From Bacteroidota bacterium (GTDB taxonomy: Bacteria; Bacteroidota; Bacteroidia; AKYH767-A; OLB10), in assembly GCA_016713445.1 (NCBI GenBank), contig JADJPB010000005.1, forward strand, positions 310,001 to 374,000: 64,000 nucleotides of DNA, read 5' to 3'. Position numbers and translations under genes: made by a program. The notes below the pieces were generated by a model that was not told the DNA's origin, did not search any database, and saw nothing but the letters and a program-made list of their open reading frames with translations. Positions 18,692-30,396 of the stretch are shown here, piece after piece; the stretch's first letter is position 1; each line of letters begins with the position of its first letter.

Positions 18692-20493
18692 TCAATTCTT
18701 CACAAATTTTCCATGACTACTATGTTCTCCATTACTCAGCTTCATGGTATAAAATCCATTGGTCAACCTTTTAACATCCACCGAAGAAGTGTTACCATTT
18801 GTTCCATGTACTAATTTTTCGGAGAAAACATTTTACCATTAACATCAAAAATATCCATCTGCACCATTTCGGGATGTGACAATTTATAATCGAAAGTTAA
18901 TACTTCACTTACTGGGTTGGGGAAGATGGAAAGCGAAAAATAATCATTGTTCGCATCTTCAAAACTATTCAATGATGTAGGTAATAGGCATTGACCTTCC
19001 GTAGCAATATACATTACATTTGAAAGTACACTTGTACAAACATCCAAAATACCCGATGGCCATTCAATTCGAATAGTATCGATGGTGAGCGGTGTTGCAC
19101 CTGTAACACCAAATCCAAAATGCGCGTTAAGCATATTCATTCCATTAAAAGTATTTTGTGCGGAGATCTCGCGCATCTGCCAGAATCCATTCGCTTTAAC
19201 TCTCACCTTCGCTCCGATCCCGGATTTATTTGATGTTACGCCCACCAACTTCACATTAATAAAATCGGTAAGCGTAGTCGTATTCTCGAACAATCCTTTA
19301 TCGCTAGCACCAGAAATAAATAAATCTAGATCGCCATCATTATCATAATCACCACTCGTTGCACACCAATGATTGCCGCTATTAATTACGAATGGTTCAT
19401 TCAAGATTTGGGTAAACACTGCACTTCCTTGTGCAATATTATTTTGATAATACACATTATTCTGCGGACCTTCATTTGTAACAATACAATCGAGATCTCC
19501 ATCATTATCAAAATCACCCCATGTACTAGAAAGTGAAATTCCCAGATCCGTAACAATCGAACCCACGTCAGCAAATGCTAATTTTACGAAACTGTTATTA
19601 TCATTTCTATACATTTCATTTGGATATCCGGTGGTAGGGGTTGTGCCACCATAGTTGGTCAAGTATCCATCCAGATCACCATCGTTATCAAAGTCGATCC
19701 AATTCCAAACTTGACCATCGTGCAAATCAGTTCCCAATGGTGAAGAATTTATTCTAGAGAACAATGGTCCGCCACCTTGCATGAAATTATTCTCAAAAAG
19801 ATAATCTCGGGATAATGCACCATTCACTCTACCTGATCCAATAAATAAATCTACATCACCATCATTGTCAAAATCGCTCCAAGATGGAACAGTGAATGCA
19901 TCTAAAGTATCGGTAACAATAGTTGTATCTACTCGAGCAAAATTACCATTTCCAAAATTGATTAAGAACTTACAAGAATCCGTTATCCCAACAAATCCGA
20001 CTGGTGAAGCAATAAATAAATCCACTAATCCATCATTATTATAATCGCCAAAAGTAGAACCCCAACCTCGCAATGCAGTAGGCACTGCCCAAACACCAGA
20101 TGTGTTTTGTGTAAATGTTGCATTTCCATTATTGATAAATAATTTTGTGCCTCCAGCGTTTCCTCCTGACTGAATACAATCAATGTCACCATCATTGTCA
20201 ATATCTGCCCAAGTATTTCCGACGCCTGTGGTCAATCCTAATCCACTATTGGTAATTCTAGAAAAATTTCCGCTGCCATCATTATGATAGAAACCACTTC
20301 GAGTTACAAACAAATCGAGAAACCCATCATTGTCATAGTCGATCCAACTCGCTCCATTATAATAACTTTGAACGGGATCGGTTACAATAGGATTAGTAGT
20401 TGATGTTACTTGAGTAAAGATTTGTGCATTTACTAAGGAATAATTGCATAGAAGTATCGCTACAATTACGCTTTTGATCGTTTTGTTTTTCAT
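18692..20493 (-). CDS. Secreted FG-GAP/VCBS beta-propeller protein with ASPIC/UnbV domain and T9SS tail
   Basis: A signal peptide (MKNKTIKSVIVAILLCNYSLVNAQ) is followed by at least seven calcium-binding-like blades of the form DFDNDGDxD (residues about 45-400). An ASPIC/UnbV-type region (KSGIGAKVRVKANG ... IDTIRIEWPSG) comes next, then a T9SS sorting domain (SIFPNPVSEVLTFDY). The continuous frame ends at 18811 (GKMFSPKN); one shift extends it to TGA 18692 with GFYTMKLSNGEHSSHGKFVKN, the expected end of a sorting domain. Exported through the type IX system to the surface. The ligand is unknown; such propellers often mediate binding. Confidence 0.85.
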
Positions 20494-20557
20494 GACCTTA
20501 TTTTTTACAAAAAAAAACGACCCGCATCAAATCAAAGTCATCCCCGATAAAGTAATA

Positions 20558-21828
20558 CTAATTCATACGAATCTGATTTTGCTGGCGATATTCAGTTGGT
20601 GTAACACCAACAATCCTTCAACATTATTAAATGTATTCTTTGTGTTGTAACCAACTGTATATGCAACCTCAATAATATTCATTGACTTCCTTTCAGCATC
20701 AACTAATAAAATTTTAGCTTCTTCAATTCGAAGCAAATTAATATATTCAAAATAATTCACTCTATAGTATTGGTTTATAATTTGAGAAACATAATGCTTA
20801 GGAACATCCAATTTGAAGCAAGCGTTTCCAACTTCAATTCACTTTCCCGATAAAGTTTTTCCTTTTGCATAAGTTGCTTTAATGCTTCCGCTAATTCATT
20901 ACCTACATCGGCAGTCAATCCCGAATTTTATATTTAAGGGAAACAATTTCTAGAACTAGATCTTGTATTCTTCTTTTCTCAAGCTCAATCTGGACTTCAT
21001 CCTTTGTAGAATCCAGATTCAAACTAGACTGGTAATTATATATTATTGTTTCATCTTTTTTTTTCTCGGAAATGTGATCGGATGAAACTTCTTTATAGGA
21101 AAAATAAATATTTTCCAGTTTCAAAGATTCCTTCAATAGGTACCCTTCCAAAATTTTATTCTTACCATAAGCAAAATAAATAATCGCGACGATACTGGCA
21201 CACATTCCCAATGACACAAAATAATCGGTAGTCAATGTAAACCAAGGGTATCTAACCATGATATAATAAGAAATATAGCTGGCAATATAAACGCCGAATA
21301 ATGATACAATAATGGTAAGCCACTTGTTGATATGGCCTACCCGTTTCTCCTTTCGAATTTTAAATAATAAATAGACACAATACACTACCATATGCGCCAT
21401 CAAAAGTAATTGAGCCATTGATAATTGACAATAAAATAATCGATATCTCTAAACTTCCGCAATTTATATTCGGCGGTACTTAAATAATAAGGAAGCTGAA
21501 GTATGAATACAATGATAGCTGGGGCGAAATGCAAGAAGTAAGTCTTGGATTTCTTTTTTCTGAAAAAAATGGTATCAACATATAATAGCAAGAGGGGGCC
21601 AAACAAGAATTGCGTTGTCATACTCACATTGCACAATTGATGATATTGTTCTTGCCACTTTGTCCAGAAAAGAACATACTCCAAAATAATCAGTGATTGA
21701 ATGAATAGGAAGGAGGTTATGATAAGGGCAGGAGTGTTTTTATTTCTGATGGCCCAAAATGAAAAAATGACTGAATGCACCAGTCCGATAAAGGCAAATC
21801 CATAAAATAACAAAACCGGTAAATCCAT
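20558..21828 (-). CDS. AraC-family regulator with N-terminal membrane domain
   Basis: The N-terminal part (from ATG 21828) has about seven hydrophobic helices. A linker follows, and then an AraC-type DNA-binding domain: KHYVSQIINQYY, NYFEYINLLRIEEAK, IIEVAYTVGYNTKNTF, then GVTPTEYRQQN and the stop at 20558. The gene is broken by at least four shifts (near 21410, 20925, 20820 and 20615). Joined length of about 420 residues fits the Bacteroidota class of membrane-bound helix-turn-helix AraC regulators. Regulated genes are unknown; the adjacent T9SS propeller gene downstream on the same strand is a candidate. Confidence 0.78.
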
Positions 21829-21940
21829 TTACACTTTGTTTAAGATGCAAATTAATTAAAAAATAGCTGGAAAAAGGTCGGTCCCGATAAAATATGACCT
21901 AATCCATACTATAATGACTTCCAAAAAATTGGCTCTACCA

Positions 21941-23348
21941 TCAAAACGTCACCACCAATCTTCCCGAATTATGTGATGAAAAGGTGTTAGTCGTATAAAA
22001 GTACAATCCTGGAGAAAGATTTAACTTCATTTTCAAATCCGAGCCGCTTATCGGAATTTGCATCACTTCCTGACCCAACACATTGGTAAGAATTAATGTA
22101 GTAGGTTTTGTAAATTGTTGACTTGAATGTTGATGGTTCCGTTTGAAGGATTTGGAAAGATTGAAATTACATTTTCCTTTTTGTCAATTTCGTTTACGGG
22201 TGTGGCTCCACTGTATTCAATTAAATCAGCATAAGGAATTCCGCCCGTAGCAAAGGAGCCATTATAAATTACGGTGTATGCATTGGTCGTCAAATTAAAT
22301 TTATAAATTACACCCATGCCATTTAATCCACCGCTGTTGGTGCAACCATATAAGTTTCCATCGCTCGCCATCATCACATTTCCCCAAGGACTTGCCCCAG
22401 TAGGTGTATCAAAATCATAAAGTTTGGTGTAAGTATTGTTGGAGATTTGATATTTGAATATTACACCTTTGTTGTTGTTTACTCCACCTTGCGATGTGCA
22501 ACCATATAGAATTCCATTGACTTCGATCAATTGTGCCCAAGGCGCCGATCCATCGGTTCCATTAAAATTGTGAATGACGGTGTACGTATTCGTTATAGGA
22601 TCTAAGCTGAAGATGACACCAAATCCACCCGTTCCTCCCCCAAAGGCCATTCCGTAAAGTAATCCATTACTTGCTTGTCGCAAAGTTCCGAAAGGTGTCC
22701 ATCCAGTCATAAAAGAAAAGTCATGCACAATTGCAAATGTTGTAGTCGGAATATCATAACTAAAAATTACTCCACCGTTGTTCGCTCCGCCTGAGGTAGT
22801 CATCCCGTAAATTTTATTATTCACAGTTGATTGCATCACGCCGCCATTCGGTAAAGCGCCTGTGATCGTGCCGAATTCATGGCGTTTCGTATAGGTGTTG
22901 TTGGTTAAATTGAATTCATAAAAACACCTTTGTCAGACATCCCGCCGTTGCCTGTCATACCGAAAAGACTATTGGCGTTACTTGCTTTAATAATGGGTCC
23001 GCGAGGATAATATCCATAAACCGAATCAAGACTAAACATAGAGGTATAAATGTTGGTCGCAGGATTATAACTAAAAATATCTCCTCTACTAAAGCTACCA
23101 CCGCTTGTGGAATTTCCATAAAGCAAGGTGCTACTGATGGGAAAGAGATTGCTTTGGATGCTGCCGCCATTGATTCCTCCTGTGCAAACATAGTCCATGT
23201 TGTAGCCAGTGCCATCACCGTTGATCTTGATGATGCCACCGATACCGAAGGATCCACCGAGAGACATGGAACCCCAGAGTTCAGGAATTTGAGAAGAAGC
23301 AGAGAGGGTAATTAAAATACTTAAGAGGGAAAGTAAGGTTTTTTTCAT
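21941..23348 (-). CDS. Secreted GloVer-type tandem-repeat protein with T9SS tail
   Basis: The signal peptide MKKTLLSLLSILITLSASSQ starts at ATG 23346-23348. The body consists of about seven repeats of roughly 50 residues with GG(x)nGVIF/GDIF, Y(D/N)xxTNxYT and LYGxxxxGG words, the pattern of the choice-of-anchor GloVer repeat family. A T9SS sorting domain (ISIFPNPSNGTINIQV) ends the protein. Frame breaks near 22900 and 22110 are bridged by continuing repeats and by the sorting-domain end GLYFYTTNTFSSHNSGRLVVTF at 21941. Joined length is about 469 residues. Surface or secreted, function unknown. Confidence 0.8.
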
Positions 23349-23490
23349 GATGAGAAAGTTTGAGGAAATAAAAGTACAATTATTTTTTTGAAAAATTAAA
23401 TCCAACGAATAACTTTCTTTGGAACGCTGATGACACGGATAATTATGATTTACACGGATTTGATCTACCACGATTAACACTACATTTTCA

Positions 23491-23535
23491 TAGCGAAGCC
23501 TCGCTATCAAATTAAATCATCGCGATGCTTCGCGA
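23491..23535. repeat. Two palindrome variants, one with compensatory arms
   Basis: TAGCGAAGCCTCGCTA (23491-23506) changes the second base pair of the common TCGCGA/TCGCGA arms from C-G to A-T on both sides, keeping a perfect stem. TCGCGATGCTTCGCGA (23520-23535) changes only the centre. The flanking 23400-23490 holds ACACGGAT-type words, and no gene is seen in this spacer. Confidence 0.8.
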
Positions 23536-23587
23536 TCAAATTAACCCGATCGTTCATCTCGCTTAGTGTAGCCCATCCCTTGCAATT

Positions 23588-24336
23588 TTAAATCACGAAA
23601 ACTTTTAATTCTATTTCGGGGAGGATGGGTTCGCCGATGGGTTGGAGGAGGTCGATGTCGTTTTCGCGCGGACTCTTTATTCTTTTGCTGATGGGATAAG
23701 CGTTCATCTCATCGTCGGTATACGGCTCGAGTAGGTCGGTGATTTGGTTGAGATGTTCTGCCTCTAACCATTTACGTTCGTCGCTTTCATGGAGGATGAC
23801 CGGCGAACGATGATGTCCAATTTGCTGGATGACATTGTTGGGTGTGGTAGTGATTATAGAAAAGAATGTATGATTTCTCCTGTCTCTTTATTCGCCCATT
23901 CATCCCAAATTCCTGCTAAGGCCATGGGTCGACGCTTTAGGTAAACGAGGTATGGTTTGTCGAGCTTCTCTTTCTTCGGACCTTCAATAAAATAATCGGC
24001 GATCACTAAACATCGTTGTGAGCGGATGGGTTTTCGGAAAGAAGGTTTGCTGATGATTCCCTTCGCGCCACGATAGTTCGGATCATCATCACTGTTATGA
24101 TCGCCTTCTGCACGCGCGTTGATTAAGTACATGGGTTTCTTCGCCCAGAAAGGCGTGAGTCCAAAATGAAAAAATTGAATTTCATTGGGTTTATCATTGG
24201 TAATCACAGGAGCCAAAGCACCGGGCACCACATTAAAATTAGGCAAACTAACGCGCGCAGAATATTGCTGCGCAACGGCGTTGAAACGCTTTTCGTAGGA
24301 TTTGATATTGTCGATTAAGATATAGCGGCCACACAT
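23588..24336 (-). CDS. SRAP domain protein (YedK/HMCES family, SOS response-associated)
   Basis: The protein begins MCGRY, so the catalytic Cys2 is exposed after Met removal; the ATG at 24334-24336 is chosen for this reason. INARAEG and FRKPIRSQRCLVIADYF match the SRAP core. One frame break near 23865 (after EIIHSFL) must be bridged to reach the active-site-side motif GHHRSPVIL, which carries the conserved histidine, and the end at 23588. SRAP proteins form covalent links to abasic sites in single-stranded DNA and protect them. Its proximity to the S24 repressor, dinB and dnaE homologue fits a shared damage response. Confidence 0.88.
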
Positions 24337-24360
24337 ATTGAAACTAAACACGAATATACG

Positions 24361-24475
24361 AAATCGCTAACACGAAATGCGAATGAACACGAAATGCGAA
24401 ACTGATTGCGAAATACAAAAAAGCTAAAAGCCAGAAGCTAGAAGCTAGAAGCTAGAAGCTAGAAGCTAGAAATTC
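24361..24475. repeat. GCGAAATGCGAATGAACACG and AAGCTAGAA repeats
   Basis: First come ACGAAATGCGAATGAACACG words related to the 65-bp array at 4132-4437. They are followed by about five tandem copies of the 9-bp word AAGCTAGAA at about 24422-24470. The repeats fill the spacer between the SRAP gene start and the next gene end. Confidence 0.75.
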
Positions 24476-24504
24476 GCGACTATAAATACTACTCAGAACA
24501 AATC

Positions 24505-27412
24505 CTAATACGAAGAAGGACTCAAAACCAACTTCAAACTTCCTAACGATCCATCTTCACGTTGGTATTGCAAAATATAGAGTCCAGAAGGAATTTGGCT
24601 AAATTGATTTCGCGGTTGATGAGATCTAAGGAAGTTACTTTTCTGCCTTGCAAATCATATACGATTCCGTTGATGATGGGAGAACTTCCCGCTGTTTCCA
24701 TCAACAAGAATGTTCCATTCGATGGGTTCGGATAGGCGATAACGTTAGATGGGTTTTCGATTTCATTTATGCCTACTGCACTTCCACCGTATTTAATAAT
24801 GATCATGTGAAAGAGAAACTCATTAAGGAAATCGGTAGCGCTTTCTCCAGCAACCATAAAGTTTCCTTGCGCATCTCGAGCTAAATCACAAAGTACTTCA
24901 GGTGCGAAATTGGGAGATGTGTACGTGCTAAGAAATTGTTGAACCCCAGCGGAGTTGTATCCCACTAAAACAAAATCGTAATTGGTAGTAGCTCCATTGA
25001 TGGCCCATCCTGCGGTAACTACTCTGTTGTTGGGCTCGACTAAAAGCTTCAAGGGTTCGCGATCGCTGGCGGTTTGAGCATATACCGTTGCCCATTGGTA
25101 AACTCCGGCAGCACTGTATGGAAGTGTGGTGTATCGAGAAACACATCCTGTCCAGCCTCGGCAGATATATACAATATTTCCCTCGGGAGTGAAGCGAACT
25201 TTTACACCTCGCTCATTTGTGGTATTTGGATTGTATACTTGTCGCCATTGTTGTGCTCCCATGCTTCCATCATAGGAGATCATAGTAGAAACTCCTGATC
25301 CTAAAAAACCAGAGATACCGACAGTAGCTACTTGCCCGTTGGACTCACGGTCACATCATATATTTCATCGTATGCGTTGATCGAATCAAAATCAGCAGTC
25401 CAAAGGCGATTGCCATTAGGTTGAAATCGTTGTACCACACCTTTCGCCGTAGTTCCACTTCCTGTTTGAACTAATCCTGCAACAGCTATATCACCATTCG
25501 GAAATGAAGCTAAACTATTAATTTTTGTGACTGTAAATTGAGTGGAATCTAGCTTAGCCGACCATTGATAGTCAAGTTGATTATCAAAATAAATTAAAAG
25601 TCCACCGAGAACATTTGAATTCGCACCTATTGCTACACTTCCATCACTACGCATTACCATAGAATTTGAAAACACGTTACCTAAGGAGCAGGCTGAATCC
25701 ATGAGGTGTCCAAAAATTCCCATTGCTGTTCATTCTCACCAACGACATTTTATAATTACTATTTGTTTGAGCACTATCGGTTGAAATGACCATTACCAAA
25801 TCTCCACTCGGCGTAAGCTCCATATTCGTGATGGTATCGTTATTCCATCCATACGAAGAATAATATTTTTCCCATAACAAAGTACCAGCAGGATCATATT
25901 TAACGATAACCACATCCCATCCTATCCAATCGCTCCTTTTGACGGTGGATGCACAATAAATATTATCTGCAGCATCTACTTTTAATATTTGTCCATGGGT
26001 TACACCAGCGCCTTTTCCATTATGATTCCATTCATGCAAGCCATTCCCTGCTGTATCAGTAACCATCATAAATAAATTTTCATCCGCATAGGCCGTGTCG
26101 GTCTTAAATCCGCCAGCGATAACTTTCCCGTTGCGAGTAGCGATAGCAAAACCCATAGATGCGTCTGTCGAATCACTAATTCGATACGTCCATAAAGAGT
26201 CTCCGGCTTCTGAATATCTCGTAACAATCATATTCGTAAGACCACCATTCCCATAATAATCTTCTCCGGGATAAATCCCTCTTCCCGACGTATAGACGCC
26301 ACCGTTATTATCCACGGCTACGGAATTTATCACATCGTATCCGAATGGTAATGGGCCCACCCACTTTCTCCTCCAACCTTGAGATCCGTCAAAATTAACC
26401 TTCGTAATAAATCCATTTGTATAATCAGATCCGACAACATAAGCATTTCCTAAATCATCAAATGTATTTCCTAAAGATATTCATCACTTGCCGATGTGGA
26501 ATCTTGGTAGATCGTTTCCCATTGTCGAACACCCGCCGCGTTATACGACATTACCAATACATCTAACTTATTATTTACTGAATTTCCCGTCTCACCAGAA
26601 ACAAATAAATTTCCAGCTGTATTGTAGGCTAATCCTCTCAATCGATCAGGCAAATTAAATGCAGGATTTGAGTATGTATCACTCCATACGGCGCCTCCAC
26701 TTTGATCATACTGTTTAACAAAAGCATTGATGTTCCCATTAGCAGTAACATCATATACATAGCCGCACGCGGTTGCATTCCCATTGGGTGCGATTACAAT
26801 ATCGAGTGCTTCATCATCTCCGTTACCTGGTCCATTAAGTACATCCACCCATTGTTGAATTCCACTAGAATTATATTTTACCACCAACCAATTCGTACTT
26901 GACAAGGCTGGATCAATGGTTCCGGCAACATATACATTTCCATTTAAATCCACAGCAATTGAATATCCATAACTCTGACTGTTGGTTCCTGAAGGATAAC
27001 GTGCCACCCATTGTTGAACACCGGCACTATTCAATTTAATGGTGATACAATCAAAATATCCTGAAAAAGAGGGCTGCGATTTTCCTGTTAAATAAACATT
27101 AAGATTCGCATCGATAGCCATATCAAGAACGTAATCCTCTCCTTTACTACCACTATCATAATAATATTGCCAAAGGGTGTCGCCCTGTGCGTTTCTTTTC
27201 ATGACATATGCATCGGGGTAATTTCTTTCGTTACCGGCATATCCACCTATGTAAATATCATTGTTATTATCAACTACTATTTTACTGATGCGGTCGGAAG
27301 ATTTTCCCTGCGGAACAAAAGAGCGAAGCCATTGTTGTGGTAAGGCTTGGGAGAATGAATGGGCATCAAATAGAATTACAAATAAAAGCGAAAGGTTAAT
27401 TTTTAATTTCAT
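24505..27412 (-). CDS. Secreted SBBP beta-propeller protein with T9SS tail
   Basis: A signal peptide (MKLKINLSLLFVILFDAHSFSQ) leads into many beta-propeller repeats of the SBBP type, with words such as DNNNDIYIGG, LNVYLTGKS, GNVYVAG and GVQQW, each about 50 residues. It ends in a T9SS sorting domain (VIAYPNPSNGTFLLME). Frame breaks lie near 26470, 25700, 25310 and 24600. The last extends the protein to IPSGLYILQYQREDGSLG and TAG at 24505. Joined length is about 970 residues. This is a surface or secreted protein, and two smaller relatives lie at 52392-55842. Confidence 0.82.
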
Positions 27413-27462
27413 GTTTTGGAGTTTGGAACGTAAAGGTAATACTTTTCAAATAAAAAAGCTGC

Positions 27463-27600
27463 TGGCTACTAGAGCATTCGATACTCGATATTTGATACTC
27501 GATTCTCGATATTATAGTCTAGTAGCCATGATTAATACATACATCTAGCATCAAATCTAGAGTCTAGAATCTAGCGTCCAGAATCTAAAAACTTTCATCC
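27463..27600. repeat. GATACTCGATATT and TCTAGAATCTAG word repeats
   Basis: CGATACTCGATATTTGATAC is followed by TCTAGAGTCTAGAATCTAG. These are two short-period word repeats between a gene start and the end of the pseudouridine synthase gene. No gene seen. Confidence 0.6.
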
Positions 27601-27646
27601 GAAGTGTGAATTAAATAATCCCGGTAAGTAATATCCGAAGAAGAAA

Positions 27647-29515
27647 CTACTCGCTCGCTTGCTTCTTCTTTCCGTTGCCCATCATCTTCAAAAACCCAAC
27701 TTCACGTTCGTCGAGCATTCTCCAACGTCCTCTTGGAAGGTCTTTCTTTGTGAGTCCAGCAAATCCAACGCGATCTAATTTCACAACATCATAGCCCAAT
27801 GCTTCGAACATACGACGCACGATACGATTTTTACCAGAGTGTAATTCTACACCAACTGTTTTCTTATCGTCTTTTCCATTGCCGATTGAAATATCATCTA
27901 CGCTACTGATTCCATCTTCTAGTTCAACACCTTCTTGCAAGCGACGCATGTCCGACACTTTAAAGTTTTTGTCGAGTTCAGCTTGATACACTTTCTTCAC
28001 TCTTGAACTTGGATGTGTTAAATGACGTGCTAAATCACCATCGTTCGTGAATAATAAAAGTCCAACTGTGTTTCTGTCTAAGCGTCCTACTGGATAAACT
28101 CGCTCTGGACAAGCGCCTGCAATTAATTCCATCACGGTTTTACGATCGTTCGGATCATCAGACGTTGTGATATAATCTTTGGGTTTATTCAACAAAAGAT
28201 AAACATGCTTTTCATTTCGGATACGCTCACCGTTATAACGGATATCATCACCTGGTTTCACTTTCATTCCAAGCTCTGTAGCGACCTGACCATTTACAGA
28301 AATAACACCAGCTGTAATTAAATCATCGGCTTCACGGCGTGAACAAATTCCAGCCATTCCGATAAAGCGATTCAAGCGAATTTCGCCTGTTAAATCCGGA
28401 CCTGTACTAGCACTTCGTTTACGTGGGGCGCCACGGCGACCTCCGCTTTTTCCATAAGATGGACGATCTCTGTAAGATGATTTTTCTTCAAAGCGTGCAT
28501 GACGATCTTCTCTACTTGGCGGTCGCTTACTATAGGGTCTTCTCTCCGAACTTCCTTCTCCTTTTTCGTCTCTCTGAAAAGAACGTTTTCCCCCGAATCC
28601 ACCAGCATTATCATCTCTTCTTTGATATGAGCGTTTTTCTCCAAGTCCACCTTCACTATCGTCTCTTCTTTTATATGGACGTTTTCCTTCAGAATTCTCC
28701 GAACTCTGCTCTCCAAACTCCGACCTCTTAAAGGGTCGCTTTCCCTCGAATCCCTCAGCACTTTCCGAGCGTCGTTGATACATTCCTCGCCCTTCACCTC
28801 TCTCTGAACTATCATCACGTTTCTGGTAAGAACGTTTTTCACCAAATGCCTCCGCTCTCTGCTCTCCGCTCTCTGCTCTCCGATAAGGGCGTTTTTCACC
28901 GTCATTAGAATCACTTCTTCCTCGTGTAAAAGACGTTCTGCGCTCTCCGCTCTCTGAACTCCGCTCTCTTCCTCCTCGCTCTCCTCTCTCTGAACTCCGC
29001 TCTGTATTTCCGCTGTCGTCTCTTCTTTGATAAGGGGTTTTGCGTGATCACTTCTCCCTCTTGATGGTGCCGGCTTCTCCGCGCGTCTCTCTTTGATGGG
29101 CGTTTTCCCCCGGCCTCTCCCTCTGATGGTGCCGGCTTTCTCCGCTGTCGTCTCTTCTTTGATAAGGGCGTTTTTCACCATCGCGTGAATCACTTCTCCC
29201 TCTTGAAAATGGTGCACGGCTTTCTCCGCTGTCGTCTCTTCTTTGATAAGGGCGTTTTTCACCGTCATTAGAATCACTTCTTCCTCGTGTAAAAGGCGTT
29301 CTGCGCTCTCCGCTCTCGAACTCCGCTCTCTTCCTCCTCGCTCCTCTCGATGGTCTGTCATTATCAAATGAGTCCCAAGGAGATTTTTTTTCTGATCTGG
29401 AAGGGCGATCGCCGCTCTCTTCGTTTCTTGTGAATTTGCCTCTTCCCGTCGCAGGTCGAGAGCGGTCGTTACTGCCACGTGAACCGTCACGGCCGGGGCT
29501 ACTTTTCTTTTTCAT
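27647..29515 (-). CDS. 23S rRNA pseudouridine synthase (RluB type) with long basic N-terminal extension
   Basis: The C-terminal 240 residues hold an S4 RNA-binding domain (RLNRFIGMAGICSRREADDLI) and the RsuA/RluB catalytic domain (YPVGRLDRNTVGLLLFTNDGD, catalytic Asp in GRLDR; KNRIVRRMFEALGYDV). In front is an extension of about 350 residues, rich in Arg, Ser, Gly and Asp, built from repeats of the form GEKRPYQRRDDSGESR. At least one frame break lies between 28783 and 29048. Such extensions are common in this family in Bacteroidota and resemble RNA-binding RG/RS tails. The DNA behind the extension is a CTCTCCGCTCTCTG-type repeat, the reverse of the GAGAGCGGAGAG words in the dnaE insert. Confidence 0.85.
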
Positions 29516-29567
29516 CTTCTTCTATTAAATAGGGCTGCAAAGATCGCAATTAATTGTTGATAAGTCC

Positions 29568-29603
29568 AATGCTTTTTTGGACGATTTTATCTTAAAAAGC
29601 ATT
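29568..29603. terminator. Hairpin between yraN and the pseudouridine synthase gene
   Basis: AATGCTTTTT and AAAAAGCATT form a 10-bp stem with a loop of about 16 bases. Because its arms contain T and A runs it could terminate transcription in either direction, most usefully after yraN on the minus strand. Confidence 0.35.
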
Positions 29604-29678
29604 GATTTCACGCCAAATACAGACAAAAACCAAATTTCTTGGCAAAGTCCAACTCAGGTTATTGACAATATAGGATTC

Positions 29679-30041
29679 TCAGCGAGCGTGGAAGGCTTCC
29701 TTTAGATGGGTTAGTTGGGCCTTCTTATCTTTACGGAAAATGATGGAAATTACATCAAATCGGATCTCGAGTCGGATGTCGTAGAGTTCTTGGTAAAATC
29801 CTGCAGCGAGCGCCATCAAGTCGGTTTTTGTTTGGCCGATGGATGCTTCCGGACTCCCATAACTCGGAAAGCTCCGACTCTTTACCTCGACGATAATCAG
29901 AAACCTTTCGTCGGTTGCAATGATGTCGATTTCGCCTTTTTGGTAGCGGAAGTTTCGAGCTAAAATTCGGTAGCCAATTTGTTGGAGATAGCGAACTGCG
30001 ATGGCTTCACCGCGCTCACCGATTTTTTCAATGTCGGTCAT
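29679..30041 (-). CDS. YraN family (UPF0102) nuclease-fold protein
   Basis: The 120-residue protein has the family pattern GERGEAIAVRYLQQIGYRILARNFR at residues 8-32, KGEIDIIATD and IIVEVKSRS, giving the D...ExK arrangement of the endonuclease-like fold. The frame is intact and the length is typical. Role unproven. It is encoded just upstream of the pseudouridine synthase gene on the same strand. Confidence 0.92.
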   Translation of the reverse strand: MTDIEKIGERGEAIAVRYLQQIGYRILARNFRYQKGEIDIIATDERFLIIVEVKSRSFPSYGSPEASIGQTKTDLMALAAGFYQELYDIRLEIRFDVISIIFRKDKKAQLTHLKEAFHAR

Positions 30042-30089
30042 TTTCGATTTTATTAAAATGGTTTATGGAAAAAATGATTTCGCAAATAT

Positions 30090-30340
30090 ACTAAGAAAAG
30101 GCTTCTAGCTGCTAGCTTCAAGCTGCTAGATTTTTCTAGAAGCGATGTGATTTTGCTCCGGTAAAAAACAACAAATTGCTATTCCCAAAGAAAATTCAAT
30201 TCATTAAAATTTACAGTGCCATTTATATTTGATGGGCCGCAGATTTTTTATGATTGGTGATGATTTTTTATGATTTTTCCCCGCGCCCGTTGCGCCTCCG
30301 CCGCGTTCCTTGCGGTTAAATTGTCAGTTATATTAGTTAG
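30090..30340. repeat. Spacer of dispersed repeats
   Basis: It contains CTTCTAGCTGCTAGCTTCAAG (an AAGCTAGAA relative), ATTTTTTATGATTGGTGATG twice in degenerate form, and a CGCCGCGTTCCTTGCGGTTA word. No gene is seen in 30042-30396. Confidence 0.5.
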
Positions 30341-30396
30341 AAAAATTTCTTCTATGAAAATGAGTAACAAACCCTTCTAACTCGGAATACAATTTT

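Noticed and set aside
28390..29490. A 366-aa frame on the minus strand overlapping the pseudouridine synthase gene
   Set aside because: It is an out-of-phase reading of the same repetitive DNA; the S4 and catalytic domains lie in another frame, and the composition (Glu/Arg/Val runs) is what the repeat gives in the wrong phase.
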